Source: an uncultured Eggerthellaceae bacterium (lineage in GTDB: Bacteria > Actinomycetota > Coriobacteriia > Coriobacteriales > Eggerthellaceae). Taken from it: a DNA stretch of 64,000 nucleotides. The notes under the pieces are model-generated. The model saw only the letters and a list, made by a program, of their open reading frames with translations. It was not told the origin of the DNA and made no database searches. The stretch covers positions 186,001-250,000 of the forward strand of contig CAUDUM010000001.1 of NCBI GenBank assembly GCA_958452575.1, given 5' to 3'. Positions 20,605 through 28,851 of the stretch are shown piece by piece (the first letter of the stretch is position 1; every line of letters starts with the position of its first letter). A program made the position numbers and the translations under genes.

Positions 20605-21708
20605 ATGTGCGAAGGGTCATCTTCTGAAATCAACGTCGATATCGACGCGCTGCCTCGATCGGTCGATCTGGTGCGCGGGCCTGACGGCGCGGCAGCGTTC
20701 ACGTACCTTGACGAGCGGCTTCTTCCTTATGAGGAGCGGTTTGAGACGACGTCTGATTGGCGCGTGATCGTCGATGCGATCAAGACGCTCGCCGTGCGCG
20801 GCGCGCCCGCGATCGGCATCGCCGGTGCCGCCGCGCTCGCGGTGTGGGCATCGAAGGAGGGCGCGAGGTCCGCTGCCGGGCATGGCTGCGCCTGCGACAG
20901 GGACGCTTTCTTCGAGCTGATGGATCCTGTGGCCGACGAGGTGCGCTCCGCCCGACCCACTGCGGTGAACCTTATGTGGGCGGTCGACCGCATGAGGCGG
21001 TTCGCTCGGCAAGCTGCCGCATCATCAGGATCTTCGTGGGAGATCGCCGATGCCATGGTCGAGGAGGTCCTCCGCATGGAGGACGAGGACATCGCATCGA
21101 ACCGTGCGATCGGCGCATACGGCGCCGAATTGCTCGGCCCCGGGACGAAGGTGCTCACCCACTGCAACGCCGGCAGTCTGGGGACCGTGCTGTACGGAAC
21201 GGCGCTCGGCGTTGTCTACACGGCCGCCGCTCAGGGCAAGATCGAGCGCGTCTACGCCGATGAGACGCGCCCGGTGGGGCAGGGCGCGCGCCTGACGACG
21301 TGGGAGCTGTCGCGCGTCGGCATTCCCACTACGCTGATCTGCGACAACATGTCAGCGAGCTTGATGGCGCAGGGCGAGATCGACGCCGTCATCGTCGGAG
21401 CGGACCGCATCACCGCCAACGGCGATGCTGCCAACAAGATCGGGACCTACGGCGTGGCCGTGCTCGCCAAGCATCACGGCATCCCGTTTTACGTCGCCGC
21501 CCCGGCGAGCACGGTCGACCTCGCGCTTGCGGACGGTTCGCAGATCCCGATCGAGCAGCGCGACCCGAGCGAGGTCCTGCCGCGTCCGATCGAGGGCGTC
21601 GACGTGTGGAACCCCGCCTTCGACGTGACGCCCGCCGGCCTCATCACGGCGATCGTGACGGACCGGGGCGTGTTCGCACCGGCAGATCTGGCCGCTGGGT
21701 TGGTATAA
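20605..21708 (+). CDS. mtnA: S-methyl-5-thioribose-1-phosphate isomerase (MtnA / eIF-2B alpha-like)
   Basis: The 367-residue protein has the MtnA motifs RGAPAIGIAGAAALA (about residues 70-85), THCNAGSLGTVLYGTALG with the catalytic Cys, and GADRITANGDAANKIGTYG with the catalytic Asp. MtnA isomerises methylthioribose-1-phosphate to methylthioribulose-1-phosphate in the methionine salvage pathway; relatives act on 5-deoxyribose-1-phosphate or ribose-1,5-bisphosphate. No other methionine-salvage gene is nearby, so the substrate is open. ATG 20605, behind AAAGGGGA, was chosen because the family N-terminus begins there. Confidence 0.85.
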   Translation: MCEGSSSEINVDIDALPRSVDLVRGPDGAAAFTYLDERLLPYEERFETTSDWRVIVDAIKTLAVRGAPAIGIAGAAALAVWASKEGARSAAGHGCACDRDAFFELMDPVADEVRSARPTAVNLMWAVDRMRRFARQAAASSGSSWEIADAMVEEVLRMEDEDIASNRAIGAYGAELLGPGTKVLTHCNAGSLGTVLYGTALGVVYTAAAQGKIERVYADETRPVGQGARLTTWELSRVGIPTTLICDNMSASLMAQGEIDAVIVGADRITANGDAANKIGTYGVAVLAKHHGIPFYVAAPASTVDLALADGSQIPIEQRDPSEVLPRPIEGVDVWNPAFDVTPAGLITAIVTDRGVFAPADLAAGLV

Positions 21709-21766
21709 GGTCCTTCGGTGACACGCAACGGCGGTTGTGCCTAGTGAAACATAGTCGCCGGGGGAG

Positions 21767-21772
21767 TATACT
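21767..21772 (+). promoter_or_regulatory. Candidate -10 element for the 21.8-kb zinc-ribbon gene
   Basis: TATACT lies 26 bp before the ATG, between mtnA and the small gene; the -35 region is poorly matched. Confidence 0.35.
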
Positions 21773-21798
21773 TCCCTCAGACGAGAAAGGGGTTCGCC

Positions 21799-22014
21799 AT
21801 GTGCATTCCTTGCGTGATGTGCGGTGCCTGCATGGACGGGGAGGGCATGCAGGGAGTCGAGGAGGGCCGCTGCCCCTCCTGCGGCGAGATCGTCCCTCCG
21901 GACGCGATAAGCTGCCCCCATTGCTATACGTTCCTCTATCGAAAGCCCGCTTCTGCCGTCCCGGATCGCGCGGATGTCGATAAGGAGTTTGCGCAAATAA
22001 TGGCGAACGCTTAG
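21799..22014 (+). CDS. Small Cys-rich zinc-ribbon protein
   Basis: The 71-residue protein begins MCIPCVMCGACMDGEG and carries a zinc-ribbon pair CPSCG ... CPHCYTF (residues about 28-47). The C-terminal 20 residues are charged and not Cys-rich. An AGAAAGGGG RBS precedes the ATG. The function is unknown. It resembles, but lacks the Pro/Ala tail of, the two MCFRP zinc-ribbon proteins next to the molybdoenzymes at 22.8 and 38.5 kb. It ends tail-to-tail with the TetR gene, overlapping it by four bases, so antisense transcription through both 3' ends is likely. Confidence 0.75.
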   Translation: MCIPCVMCGACMDGEGMQGVEEGRCPSCGEIVPPDAISCPHCYTFLYRKPASAVPDRADVDKEFAQIMANA

Positions 22015-22733
22015 AAATTGTCCTCGACGAGACGTTTGACCTGGCTTTCCACGAGCGTTTTCAGCGAATCGTGGACGACGTTCTCGAAGGGGTAGATGTC
22101 GTGCGCGCCTCTTCTTCGCGATGAGTAGTACAGCCGTTCGGCGAAGCGGGAGAGGAACGCATCGGTGTAGAATTGCGCGAGGAAGTCCATGCAGTCGTTC
22201 TTCTGTAGGATCGTCGAGACGCCTGCCGCCTGAATCGGTCCAAGCTTTTCCAGCTCGCGTTGTACGAGGAACTCTATGTCCTGTTTGATGGCAGGATAGT
22301 AGAGGCGGTGCAGGTACTGGTCCAGCGTGGCGGGTCCGCGCGTGGACAGGATCGCACGGTAGTACGTCCGTCTCTTCTCGAGAACGGATGCGAGCACGCT
22401 GAAGAAGGGCGCGTGGTAGATCCGTCCGGATTCCTTGAGGTTGTGTACGTAGTAGGGGAAATCGGCGTAGCAGCTCGATCCTTCAGGTTCGTACACGAGG
22501 AGGTTCTCCCCGAAGCGCTCGGACAGCGCGCAGCCGAGTTCGTAGCGGAACAGCCAGATGATCAGCTGTTCCTTTCCGCTGAAATGGTAGTAGAACGTCT
22601 TGTGATGCTTGCCGAGCCTATCGACGATCATGTTGATGGTGATGCGCTCGGGAGGCGTCTGGCCGGCAAGTTCGGCGAAGGCGGTCGCCAGTTGCAGTTT
22701 TGCTTCTACGTGCTTTTGGTTCATCATGTGCAT
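22011..22733 (-). CDS. TetR/AcrR family transcriptional regulator
   Basis: The 240-residue protein has an N-terminal TetR helix-turn-helix (TINMIVDRLGKHHKTFYYHFSGKE, residues about 30-55) and a long helical ligand-binding domain without a recognisable ligand signature. Start ATG 22733 is supported by AGGA six bases upstream; ATGs at 22727 and 22724 are also in frame. It is the last gene of a minus-strand set: molybdoenzyme A, helix-hairpin-helix protein, zinc ribbon, then this regulator. It probably senses a substrate or product of the enzyme and controls the locus; its operator was not identified. Confidence 0.85.
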   Translation of the reverse strand: MHMMNQKHVEAKLQLATAFAELAGQTPPERITINMIVDRLGKHHKTFYYHFSGKEQLIIWLFRYELGCALSERFGENLLVYEPEGSSCYADFPYYVHNLKESGRIYHAPFFSVLASVLEKRRTYYRAILSTRGPATLDQYLHRLYYPAIKQDIEFLVQRELEKLGPIQAAGVSTILQKNDCMDFLAQFYTDAFLSRFAERLYYSSRRRGAHDIYPFENVVHDSLKTLVESQVKRLVEDNF

Positions 22734-22820
22734 GCGATTCCTGAATGGCGGGCAAACGAAACTTAACATGCAACGCGACGGCGCGCTGCTAAGCGCGCGC
22801 CGTCGCGTCTGATGCCGGGT

Positions 22821-23030
22821 TTACGCCTCGGGCGGTTTCGGGGCCTCGGGCGCAGCAGGCGCTGCCGGAGCGGAAGGCGCGGGGGGCGCTGCGGCACCCG
22901 AAGGATCGGATCCCTGCCTCATCATCTCGCCGCACTCGGGGCAGGTTCCGTCCGGGTTGGGCTCGGCGACGATGAAGCAATGGGGGCAGATGATCTCACC
23001 GGCGTCCGCCGAAGGTGGTCTGAAGCACAT
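22821..23030 (-). CDS. MCFRP zinc-ribbon protein with a Pro/Ala-rich tail (locus A)
   Basis: The 69-residue protein starts MCFRPPSADAGEIICPHC, has a second knuckle CPECGEMM, and ends in about 30 residues of Ala-Pro repeats closing with KPPEA. The two CxxC pairs should bind one Zn (or possibly Fe). An AAGGGGGA RBS is 6 bp from the ATG. The protein at 38474-38683 in locus B has the same plan: MCFRPxS, IC-x2-C, CPxCG, an APxAP tail and a KPxE end. Both genes adjoin a molybdoenzyme of the same family. A dedicated partner role (chaperone, electron transfer or scaffold) is inferred from this linkage only. Confidence 0.75.
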   Translation of the reverse strand: MCFRPPSADAGEIICPHCFIVAEPNPDGTCPECGEMMRQGSDPSGAAAPPAPSAPAAPAAPEAPKPPEA

Positions 23031-23042
23031 CGCGGATCCCCC

Positions 23043-23258
23043 TTACCATTCGCAATTCTGCATCAGGATGAAATTGCCGGCAGTCGACGACCATTCCTCA
23101 AGTTTAAAGGAGTCGACGCCGATCTTCTCCGAAAGCTCCGCACGGGAGTCGGGATATTTGGCGACGTCATAGAACTTCTCGATAGTCTCGATACCTTCGG
23201 CTTTGAGCTTCTCGGCGACTTCGGGGTCCATGCCGAACAACGTGGAAATATCAGCCAT
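23043..23258 (-). CDS. Small helix-hairpin-helix (DUF4332-like) protein
   Basis: This is a 71-residue protein. The segment LFGMDPEVAEKLKAEGIETIEKF followed by AELSEKIGVDSFKLEEW has the spacing of the helix-hairpin-helix repeats in DUF4332-type proteins (GIGPxxAxxLxxAGIxTxxxL, then LAxxTGIxxxxILEWV). A good RBS (AGGAAAGGA) precedes the ATG. It lies between molybdoenzyme A (106 bp away) and the zinc-ribbon gene (12 bp) on the same strand. Such modules bind DNA or protein; its role in this locus is unknown. No counterpart occurs in locus B. Confidence 0.7.
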   Translation of the reverse strand: MADISTLFGMDPEVAEKLKAEGIETIEKFYDVAKYPDSRAELSEKIGVDSFKLEEWSSTAGNFILMQNCEW

Positions 23259-23294
23259 ATTGCATCATCCTTTCCTCTGTGAAGCATGCGCCGA

Positions 23295-23320
23295 GGCCGC
23301 GCCCGGCGCGGGGCGCGGCC
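23295..23320 (-). other. Strong GC hairpin between molybdoenzyme A and the next gene
   Basis: GGCCGCGCCC and GGGCGCGGCC form a perfect 10-bp stem with a 6-base loop in the 106-bp spacer. It has no U-run, so attenuation or transcript stabilisation of the upstream enzyme message is more likely than termination. Confidence 0.5.
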
Positions 23321-23364
23321 TGTGCAACTCAACTCAAGCAAGCGTGCGAGTCAGGCGCGGTGAT

Positions 23365-25596
23365 CTACCAATCCTGCTTCTCGCACTTGTAGACCTTGGC
23401 GGCGACGCCGGTCTGCTGCCAAGCGCCGATGATCTGGTCGAGCGTGTCGGGAGAGTCGTCGAGCAACACGTTGGCGTTGCACTCGAAGGCGCCGAACAGG
23501 CTCGGATACGCCTCTTCCTTCTCCGGGAACCACCAGTCATGCTGCACGCTGATGACGCGCGGGTCCACGATCGAGGTCTTGCGGGCGCGCTGCCTGATGC
23601 GGCCCATGGCGGTCTCGATCCAGCACCAGTCGCCGTCGCGGATGTCAAGGTCGATGGCGGTGTCGGGATGGATGTCGAAGATCGGATCCGGATGCAGGTC
23701 GCGATAAGGGCCGGGCTGGCGATGCTCGCTGTGATAGAACGGCATGAATCGCGCACCGGTGATCATGACCAGCGGGTACTCGTCCTTCCACTCAGGATGC
23801 TTCTCAACGCTCTGTGCCGGGTACTCGAAGTGCGGCAGCGGATCGAAGTCGATGCCGGTCTCCTTGGCGAGCATCTCGATGACGGAGCTCTTGAGCTCGA
23901 CCTTGCCCGAAGGAGTGAGGAACTTGAAGCCGGGCTCCTTGTACTTCTCGAACTTCTTCTGGCCGGCCATGTACCTGACGTCGTTGTAGAACTTCTCGTG
24001 CGTGAGGCCCATCGGGGCGAGCTGGAAGTCCAGCATGTCCTCGGCCTTGGGTCCCCACCACTTGTCCTCCTGGCCGAGGCGGATCGCCAGGCCGTAGAAG
24101 AACTCGTAGTCATCGCGGAAGTCGACGTCGGTGCCGCCCTCAAAGCGGTCGATCACGCGCGCCTGGGCGCCGAAGTACATCGGGCGATGGTTCATGACCG
24201 CGTAGCAGTTGTCGGGGCGCTCGAGCCAGGTCGCGGCCGGGAGCACGTAGTCGGCGAGCGCGCCGGTCGGTGTCATGAAGTAGTCATGGACGACGAGCAG
24301 CTCGAGGTTCATGAGAGCCTCAACGACGAGCTTGGTGTTCGAGAACGCCATGACGGGGTTGTCGGCCTGGACGATGAGGGCCTTGACCGGGTAAGGGTCG
24401 CCGTCGCGCATAGCGCGGAACAGCAGCGGCGCGTTGGAGTAGGGGTAGAACGACGGATACGCCTGGGAGATGATGTCCCAGCCCTTGAACGTCAGACCCG
24501 GGAAGCGGTCGTTGCCGATCATCTTGTCGCGCTGCTCCTGCGGCAGAGCGTAGTGCTCGTAGAACGCCGGTGGGAAGCGGGACGGAGGCGCCAGCAGGTC
24601 GCCGCCCTTCTTATCGAGGTTGCCGGTGATGGCGCGCAGGATCGCCTTGGCCTGGATGGCGCTGGAGGCGTTGATGCCGCTCGCGTCGCCGCCCTTCTGG
24701 CCCCACGGCAGGCAGGCGGAGGGAGCGGTCGCGTACATGCGTGCAGCCTGGCGGATCTTGTCGGCCGGGATCCAGGTGATCTCGGAGACTTTCTCCGGCG
24801 GGTACTCGGCAGCGCGTTCCTTCAGCTCGTCGAAGCCGATGCACCACTCATCGACGAACTCGTGGTCGTAGAGATCCTCCTCGATGATGACGTTGATCAT
24901 GCCGAGGGCGAGCGCCGCGTCGGTGCCGGGGCGGATCTGCAGGAACAGATCGGCCTTCTGCGCGACTTCGCTGAAGCGCGGATCGATGACGAGGAGCTTG
25001 GCGCCGCGCTCCTTCATGTTGGTGTCGACCCAATGCCACAGCAGGGGCTCGGATGCGATGGTGTTGCGGCCCCACAGCACCACGAGATCGGCGCCGACCC
25101 AGTCGGACTTGTCGGAGCAGAAGCCGCCGTAGGTGCAGGGCTCCAGCCACATGTCGGAGCTATAGCAGATGGTGCCGTTGCCGCCGGTGTTGGGGCTGCC
25201 GAACAGGTTGGTGAACTTGTAGTGCAGCCAGCTCCAGGTGCGGGCGGTTCCTTCCGTGAAGGCAAGGGTCTCAGCACCGTATTTGTCGCGGAGGTCGGAG
25301 AGCTTCTCGGCGATCTCGTCGAACGCCTGGTCCCAGGTGATCTCCTCCCACTTGCCGCCGCCGCGCTCGCCGGCGCGCTTCAGCGGTCTCTTCAGACGGT
25401 TGGGGTTGTACACGAAGCCATCAAGATAACGCTTCTTGTCCAATCGGGAACACACAAAACCTTTGTTGTGGGGGCAATCCGGATCGCCCTTGATGTCCAC
25501 GATTCGACCGTTCTTCTTCGTGACCAGAACGCCGCAGCGGACGTGGCAGAAGAAGCAACCAGCACGCAGGACCTCGATGTTGTCGGTTTCAGCCAT
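23365..25596 (-). CDS. Molybdopterin (bis-PGD) oxidoreductase A, acetylene hydratase/transhydroxylase branch
   Basis: The 743-residue single-subunit enzyme belongs to the DMSO reductase superfamily. The N-terminal [4Fe-4S] motif is Cys14, Cys17, Cys21 and Cys49 (CFFCHVRCG ... GFVC). There is no Tat or Sec signal, so it should be cytoplasmic. FGSPNTGGNGTICYSSDMW places Cys144 where acetylene hydratase has its tungsten-ligand Cys. Further blocks (GTDAALALGMINVIIEEDLYDHEFV, YFMTPTGALADYVLPAATWLER, C-terminal AAKVYKCE) also follow that enzyme. The residue after CxxC is His, not the catalytic Asp of acetylene hydratase, so another reaction is likely (hydroxyl transfer or removal, or a reductase). 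Start ATG 25596 follows AAGAGGAA. No ferredoxin or membrane subunit is encoded nearby. Confidence 0.88.
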   Translation of the reverse strand: MAETDNIEVLRAGCFFCHVRCGVLVTKKNGRIVDIKGDPDCPHNKGFVCSRLDKKRYLDGFVYNPNRLKRPLKRAGERGGGKWEEITWDQAFDEIAEKLSDLRDKYGAETLAFTEGTARTWSWLHYKFTNLFGSPNTGGNGTICYSSDMWLEPCTYGGFCSDKSDWVGADLVVLWGRNTIASEPLLWHWVDTNMKERGAKLLVIDPRFSEVAQKADLFLQIRPGTDAALALGMINVIIEEDLYDHEFVDEWCIGFDELKERAAEYPPEKVSEITWIPADKIRQAARMYATAPSACLPWGQKGGDASGINASSAIQAKAILRAITGNLDKKGGDLLAPPSRFPPAFYEHYALPQEQRDKMIGNDRFPGLTFKGWDIISQAYPSFYPYSNAPLLFRAMRDGDPYPVKALIVQADNPVMAFSNTKLVVEALMNLELLVVHDYFMTPTGALADYVLPAATWLERPDNCYAVMNHRPMYFGAQARVIDRFEGGTDVDFRDDYEFFYGLAIRLGQEDKWWGPKAEDMLDFQLAPMGLTHEKFYNDVRYMAGQKKFEKYKEPGFKFLTPSGKVELKSSVIEMLAKETGIDFDPLPHFEYPAQSVEKHPEWKDEYPLVMITGARFMPFYHSEHRQPGPYRDLHPDPIFDIHPDTAIDLDIRDGDWCWIETAMGRIRQRARKTSIVDPRVISVQHDWWFPEKEEAYPSLFGAFECNANVLLDDSPDTLDQIIGAWQQTGVAAKVYKCEKQDW

Positions 25597-25849
25597 TGGT
25601 TCCTCTTTCTCTCGTCTTATGGGAGCAGTGGACAGCCTTCGGTTTGCTTCTCGGTGGGAACACGCCTCCTTTCCGCCATGTCGGGACAAAGGTGCCAAGA
25701 GAACCGCGCCTCGATGTGCGCGGGAAGTTCTAAATTCAGGCACTTTCAGTATGGAAAGCCGAGGGACGGTTTCGCCATGCCCAAAACTCGAAGAACGGCT
25801 AGTTTTGTGTTTAAAGTCGCCTCAATCGCGCCGTTTGGGCGATGAATGC
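25597..25849. other. Intergenic region between molybdoenzyme A and tmRNA
   Basis: No gene, tRNA or repeat is visible here. It should hold the divergent promoters of the minus-strand molybdoenzyme locus and the plus-strand tmRNA. CATACT, read on the minus strand near 25750, is a possible -10 box for the enzyme; no clear TetR operator was recognised. Confidence 0.4.
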
Positions 25850-25877
25850 TTGACATTCTGCTGAGGGAGGGTAGTAT
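25850..25877 (+). promoter_or_regulatory. Sigma-70-type promoter for ssrA
   Basis: TTGACA (25850-25855), a 16-bp spacer and TAGTAT (25872-25877) lie 33 bp before the mature tmRNA 5' end. The distance implies a short 5' leader removed by processing. Confidence 0.7.
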
Positions 25878-25910
25878 TCCTGATTTGATCTACCTTGATC
25901 CACTGAAATC

Positions 25911-26279
25911 GGGGGCGACTGGTTTCGACATGGTAGGTCTGAAGTGAGGAGCAGGTCGTGGTCTCCTCGCCACGTTAAACAGGGGTACCGTCAAGTTAAT
26001 TGGCAAGAACAACACTCAGAGCGCTCCTGCGCTCGCCATGGCTGCTTAATCGCGCCTGGCTGTCGTCCCGGGATCTTCCCCGCTTCCGGGTTCGGCATCA
26101 ACCTAGGGGAATGCGCTGCGGCACGTAGCCGGTATGGCCGCGGCAAAGATCGAACCGGCTAGGAAAGGCAACGTCTGTCGATGGACCGAACCTCTCCGAA
26201 TCCCGACCAGCGACTAAGCCTGTAGCGCCTTGCGGACGATCTAGTATGGACCGGAGTTCGATTCTCCGCGCCTCCACCA
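25911..26279 (+). ncRNA. ssrA: Transfer-messenger RNA (tmRNA)
   Basis: The RNA begins GGGGGCGACTGGTTTCGAC and ends in a tRNA-like T arm (GGAGTTCGATTCTCC), then CGCCTCC-ACCA. The 5' GGGGGCG and 3' CGCCTCC form the 7-bp acceptor stem with one G-U pair, and CCA is encoded. The tag reading frame ends at TAA 26047-26049 and reads ...GKNNTQSAPALAMAA; the resume codon lies at or just before 26002. tmRNA rescues stalled ribosomes and tags the nascent chain for proteolysis. smpB, its obligate partner, lies 0.8 kb away on the opposite strand. Confidence 0.95.
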
Positions 26280-26287
26280 CAAGCAAA

Positions 26288-26330
26288 AAGGGCGAGTCCC
26301 CTGATGAGAGGGGACTCGCCCTTCGTCTTT
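26288..26330. terminator. Bidirectional terminator between ssrA and the minus-strand smpB cluster
   Basis: A perfect 14-bp stem (26288-26301 with 26310-26323) has an 8-base loop. T-rich sequence follows on the plus side (CGTCTTT) and, read on the minus strand, TTTTTGCTT. It can end both tmRNA and the convergent gene finishing at 26358. Confidence 0.85.
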
Positions 26331-26357
26331 CGTTGAGCTTTCTGCTGGATCTCTGTG

Positions 26358-27062
26358 CTACCTCCGGCGCTTCTTGCCAAGGAAGCTGTCCAGGTGCAGG
26401 CTTTCGTTGATGTCGTCGAAGGCCTCTTTGAGCTCGGCGATCGTCTCGACGCTTTCGTGGTAGATCGAGTTCATGTCCGCGGTGGCTTCTTTGACGCCCT
26501 CGCGGGTGATGCCAAGATCGTATTCGCCATCGTCGTTGGGTTGGAATTTGTCGGCCCAACCGCGTGCCTTCTCGACGCCTTCCTTTGCCTTTGCGACGCC
26601 CGTCTTGGCAGCCGCTTTGCCCGTGGCGGCCGCGCCTGCGGCTGCGGCACCGGCTTTGTAGGCGAGGCTGGCGTTCTTCTTCTTGGCGGCAATCTTATCC
26701 GTCGCGGTTTTCCCAGGCTCGTCCGCTTCGCCTTCGACCGTGTCCTCGTCGGCGAAGTAGTACTCTACTTCGTCGCCGTTCTCGTCGAGCAGAACGAAGC
26801 CCACCTCGTTGTCGTCCTCGTCGACGAGGTAGCACTGGACGTCGTCCTCATCGAACTCGATCTCGAACGCCTCCTCCTCGACCGCGCCCGTATCGCCGCC
26901 GTCTTCGGATCCGTCGGCCGCCATCGCCGCGCCGCCTCGCGCCGCATCCTCCGCTTCCTGGGTCTCGGCGGGGGCTTCCATCGGCTCGTCTTCGAAGACG
27001 ACGGTCTCCTCGAGTTTCGACGCCTCTTCGGCGCGCTTCTTTTTCCTGCGTTTGAAAAACAT
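26358..27062 (-). CDS. Acidic protein of unknown function next to smpB
   Basis: The 234-residue protein is not recognised. It starts with a very basic stretch (MFFKRRKKKR), followed by about 90 strongly acidic residues including repeated short strands (VQCYLVDEDDNEVGFVLLDENGDEVEYYFADED). Then comes an Ala/Gly/Lys segment (AYKAGAAAAGAAATGKAAAK) and a C-terminal helical region ending FLGKKRRR. No signal peptide or convincing membrane helix is present. GAGGTGG supports ATG 27062; longer in-frame extensions would overlap smpB. It lies 17 bp downstream of smpB and probably shares its transcript. Confidence 0.7.
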   Translation of the reverse strand: MFFKRRKKKRAEEASKLEETVVFEDEPMEAPAETQEAEDAARGGAAMAADGSEDGGDTGAVEEEAFEIEFDEDDVQCYLVDEDDNEVGFVLLDENGDEVEYYFADEDTVEGEADEPGKTATDKIAAKKKNASLAYKAGAAAAGAAATGKAAAKTGVAKAKEGVEKARGWADKFQPNDDGEYDLGITREGVKEATADMNSIYHESVETIAELKEAFDDINESLHLDSFLGKKRRR

Positions 27063-27079
27063 CGTCCACCTCGGGCTTT

Positions 27080-27544
27080 CTAGCGGGAGCGCTGCTTGAG
27101 CGCGCGTTCGATCTCGCGTTTGCTGTCGCGTTCGGCCATGCTTTGGCGCTTGTCGTGGAGCTTTTTGCCGCGAGCGAGCGCAAGTTCGACTTTCACCAGG
27201 GAATTCTTGTTGAAATACATCTTCAGGGGCACGAGTGCCATGCCCTTCTCGCTCACCTTGCGGTCGAGCTCGCGGATCTGCTTGCGATGCAGCAGAAGCT
27301 TGCGCTTTCGATCGGGGTTGGGGTTGAAGATGCTGCCCTGCGCGAAGGGCGGGATGTGGACGCCGTGCATCCATACCTCGCCGCCGCGGATGAGCGCGAA
27401 GCAGTCGGTGAGCTGACAGTTGTTCTCGCGCAGCGAGCGCACCTCGGTGCCGGTCAGCTCGACGCCCGCCTCGTACGTCTCCACGATATCGTATTCGTGG
27501 AGCGCCTTGCGGTTCTTCGCTATCGTCTTCTCCTCGGATTTCAT
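27080..27544 (-). CDS. smpB: SsrA-binding protein SmpB
   Basis: The 154-residue beta-barrel protein binds the tRNA-like domain of tmRNA and delivers it to stalled ribosomes. Diagnostic blocks are IAKNRKALHEYDIVETYEAGVELTGTEVRSLR, HIPPFAQGSIFNP and the C-terminal basic tail RGKKLHDKRQSMAERDSKREIERALK, which enters the mRNA channel. ATG 27544 gives the normal start. The gene begins 8 bp after the M42 peptidase stop and is followed at 17 bp by the acidic protein. ssrA lies just beyond, convergently. Confidence 0.97.
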   Translation of the reverse strand: MKSEEKTIAKNRKALHEYDIVETYEAGVELTGTEVRSLRENNCQLTDCFALIRGGEVWMHGVHIPPFAQGSIFNPNPDRKRKLLLHRKQIRELDRKVSEKGMALVPLKMYFNKNSLVKVELALARGKKLHDKRQSMAERDSKREIERALKQRSR

Positions 27545-27552
27545 CGGGGAGG

Positions 27553-28851
27553 CTACTCCTTTTCCTCGTGCTTTGCGTCGCGGAAAAGCCATGACGCGCC
27601 ATCGGACGCAACGGCGCCCGCGGTATCATCGACGGAGCCGGCCGCTTCCGGCTCGTCGGTCGCGGTCTCGGCTGCGGCTCCGGGTTCGGTTTCGGGCGTC
27701 GCCTCGCTGCCCTCGTCCGCATCGTCGAACATCCCGCGATCCTCCGCAGGGGCCTCCTCCTCTTCGTAAGCGCAGGGCGCAGCCCCGATGCCGGGGACGA
27801 AGCAGGCATCCTCTTCGAGATCGAGTGCGAAGCGCACGAGAAGGTCGACCGTGGCCTGGAGGTCTTTCAGGCACACGACCTCGGTGGGCGTGTGCATGTA
27901 GCGCAGGGGCACGGAAACGAGACCGCATGGAATACCGCCGCGTGCGACCTGGATCGCGCGCGCATCGGTGCCGGTCACGCTCGGTTCGGCCTCGATCTGG
28001 TAGGGGATGCCCTCCTTCTCTGCCGCCGCCACCAAACGCTCGAACACGAGCGGGTTGATGTTGGGCCCGCGCGCGATGACGGGACCGCCGCCGCAGACGA
28101 AATCCCCGTGTTTGGCTTTGTCGATACCGGGATAATCGGTCGCGTGCGTCACGTCGAAAGCGATGGCGATATCGGGATTGACGCCGTAGGCGGACGTCGT
28201 GGCGCCGCGCGTGCCGATCTCCTCCTGGACGGTGGCTGCGGCGATGAAATCGCCCGCCGCGCGTCCGGCGCGTGCAAGCTTTTCCAGCACGCGGACCGCG
28301 ATCCACACGCCCGCCTTGTCGTCGAAAGCGCGCGAGACCGCCATGTGCTTGCCGAAGCGCTCGTAGCCGACGCCGAAGGTGATCGGATCGCCCACCTTGA
28401 CGAGCTTCTTCACCTTGCTGCCGGGAAGCCCCAGGTCGATCACGAGCTGGTCGATCGGCGTGACGTTTTTGCGCTCGTCCGCCTTGATCAGATGGATCGG
28501 CTTACGGCCGACCACGCCGCGCAGCGTGCCGGCAGACGTATGCACGTCGACGCGCAGCCCGGGCAGGATCGCCGCATCCACGCCGCCGATCGCGGCGACG
28601 GACAGGTAGCCGTCGTCGGAGATGTAGGTGACCATCAATCCGATTTCGTCCATGTGCGCCGCGAGCATCAGCGAGGGGCCGCGTCCGCGCCCGCGCAGCA
28701 GGGCGTGCACCGATCCCATGACGTCGGTGCGGACCTCGTCGGCCGTGTCGGACAGGCGCTCGCGCACCGCGTCGGCGACGGGCACCTCAAAACCGGTGGG
28801 GGAGGGCGTCTCGAGCAGCTGCTGGAGAAACCCCTCATGCTTAGCTTTCAT
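27553..28851 (-). CDS. M42 family metallopeptidase (glutamyl/leucyl aminopeptidase type)
   Basis: The 432-residue protein follows the M42 fold: substrate domain entry ETPSPTGFE, metal ligands in LAAHMDEIGLM and FDDKAGVW, catalytic Glu in TVQEEIGTRGA, and HATDYPG with a later metal His in LRYMHTPTEVV. These di-metal (Zn/Co) aminopeptidases trim peptides in the cytoplasm. Unusually, about 75 residues beyond the normal C-terminus are acidic and Ala/Glu/Pro-rich, ending SWLFRDAKHEEKE; this tail is not part of the family fold. ATG 28851 is preferred because AAGGAG lies 8 bp upstream. It overlaps the preceding small gene by one base (TAATG). Confidence 0.92.
   Translation of the reverse strand: MKAKHEGFLQQLLETPSPTGFEVPVADAVRERLSDTADEVRTDVMGSVHALLRGRGRGPSLMLAAHMDEIGLMVTYISDDGYLSVAAIGGVDAAILPGLRVDVHTSAGTLRGVVGRKPIHLIKADERKNVTPIDQLVIDLGLPGSKVKKLVKVGDPITFGVGYERFGKHMAVSRAFDDKAGVWIAVRVLEKLARAGRAAGDFIAAATVQEEIGTRGATTSAYGVNPDIAIAFDVTHATDYPGIDKAKHGDFVCGGGPVIARGPNINPLVFERLVAAAEKEGIPYQIEAEPSVTGTDARAIQVARGGIPCGLVSVPLRYMHTPTEVVCLKDLQATVDLLVRFALDLEEDACFVPGIGAAPCAYEEEEAPAEDRGMFDDADEGSEATPETEPGAAAETATDEPEAAGSVDDTAGAVASDGASWLFRDAKHEEKE

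Noticed and set aside
23365..25596. Calling the enzymes acetylene hydratase or DMSO reductase
   Set aside because: The metal-ligand Cys matches acetylene hydratase, but the catalytic Asp is His; there is no Tat signal or DmsB/DmsC partner. A specific name would overstate the evidence.
23203..25845. 880-codon plus-strand frame opposite molybdoenzyme A
   Set aside because: The minus-strand enzyme has intact motifs and RBS; the plus frame is a shadow.
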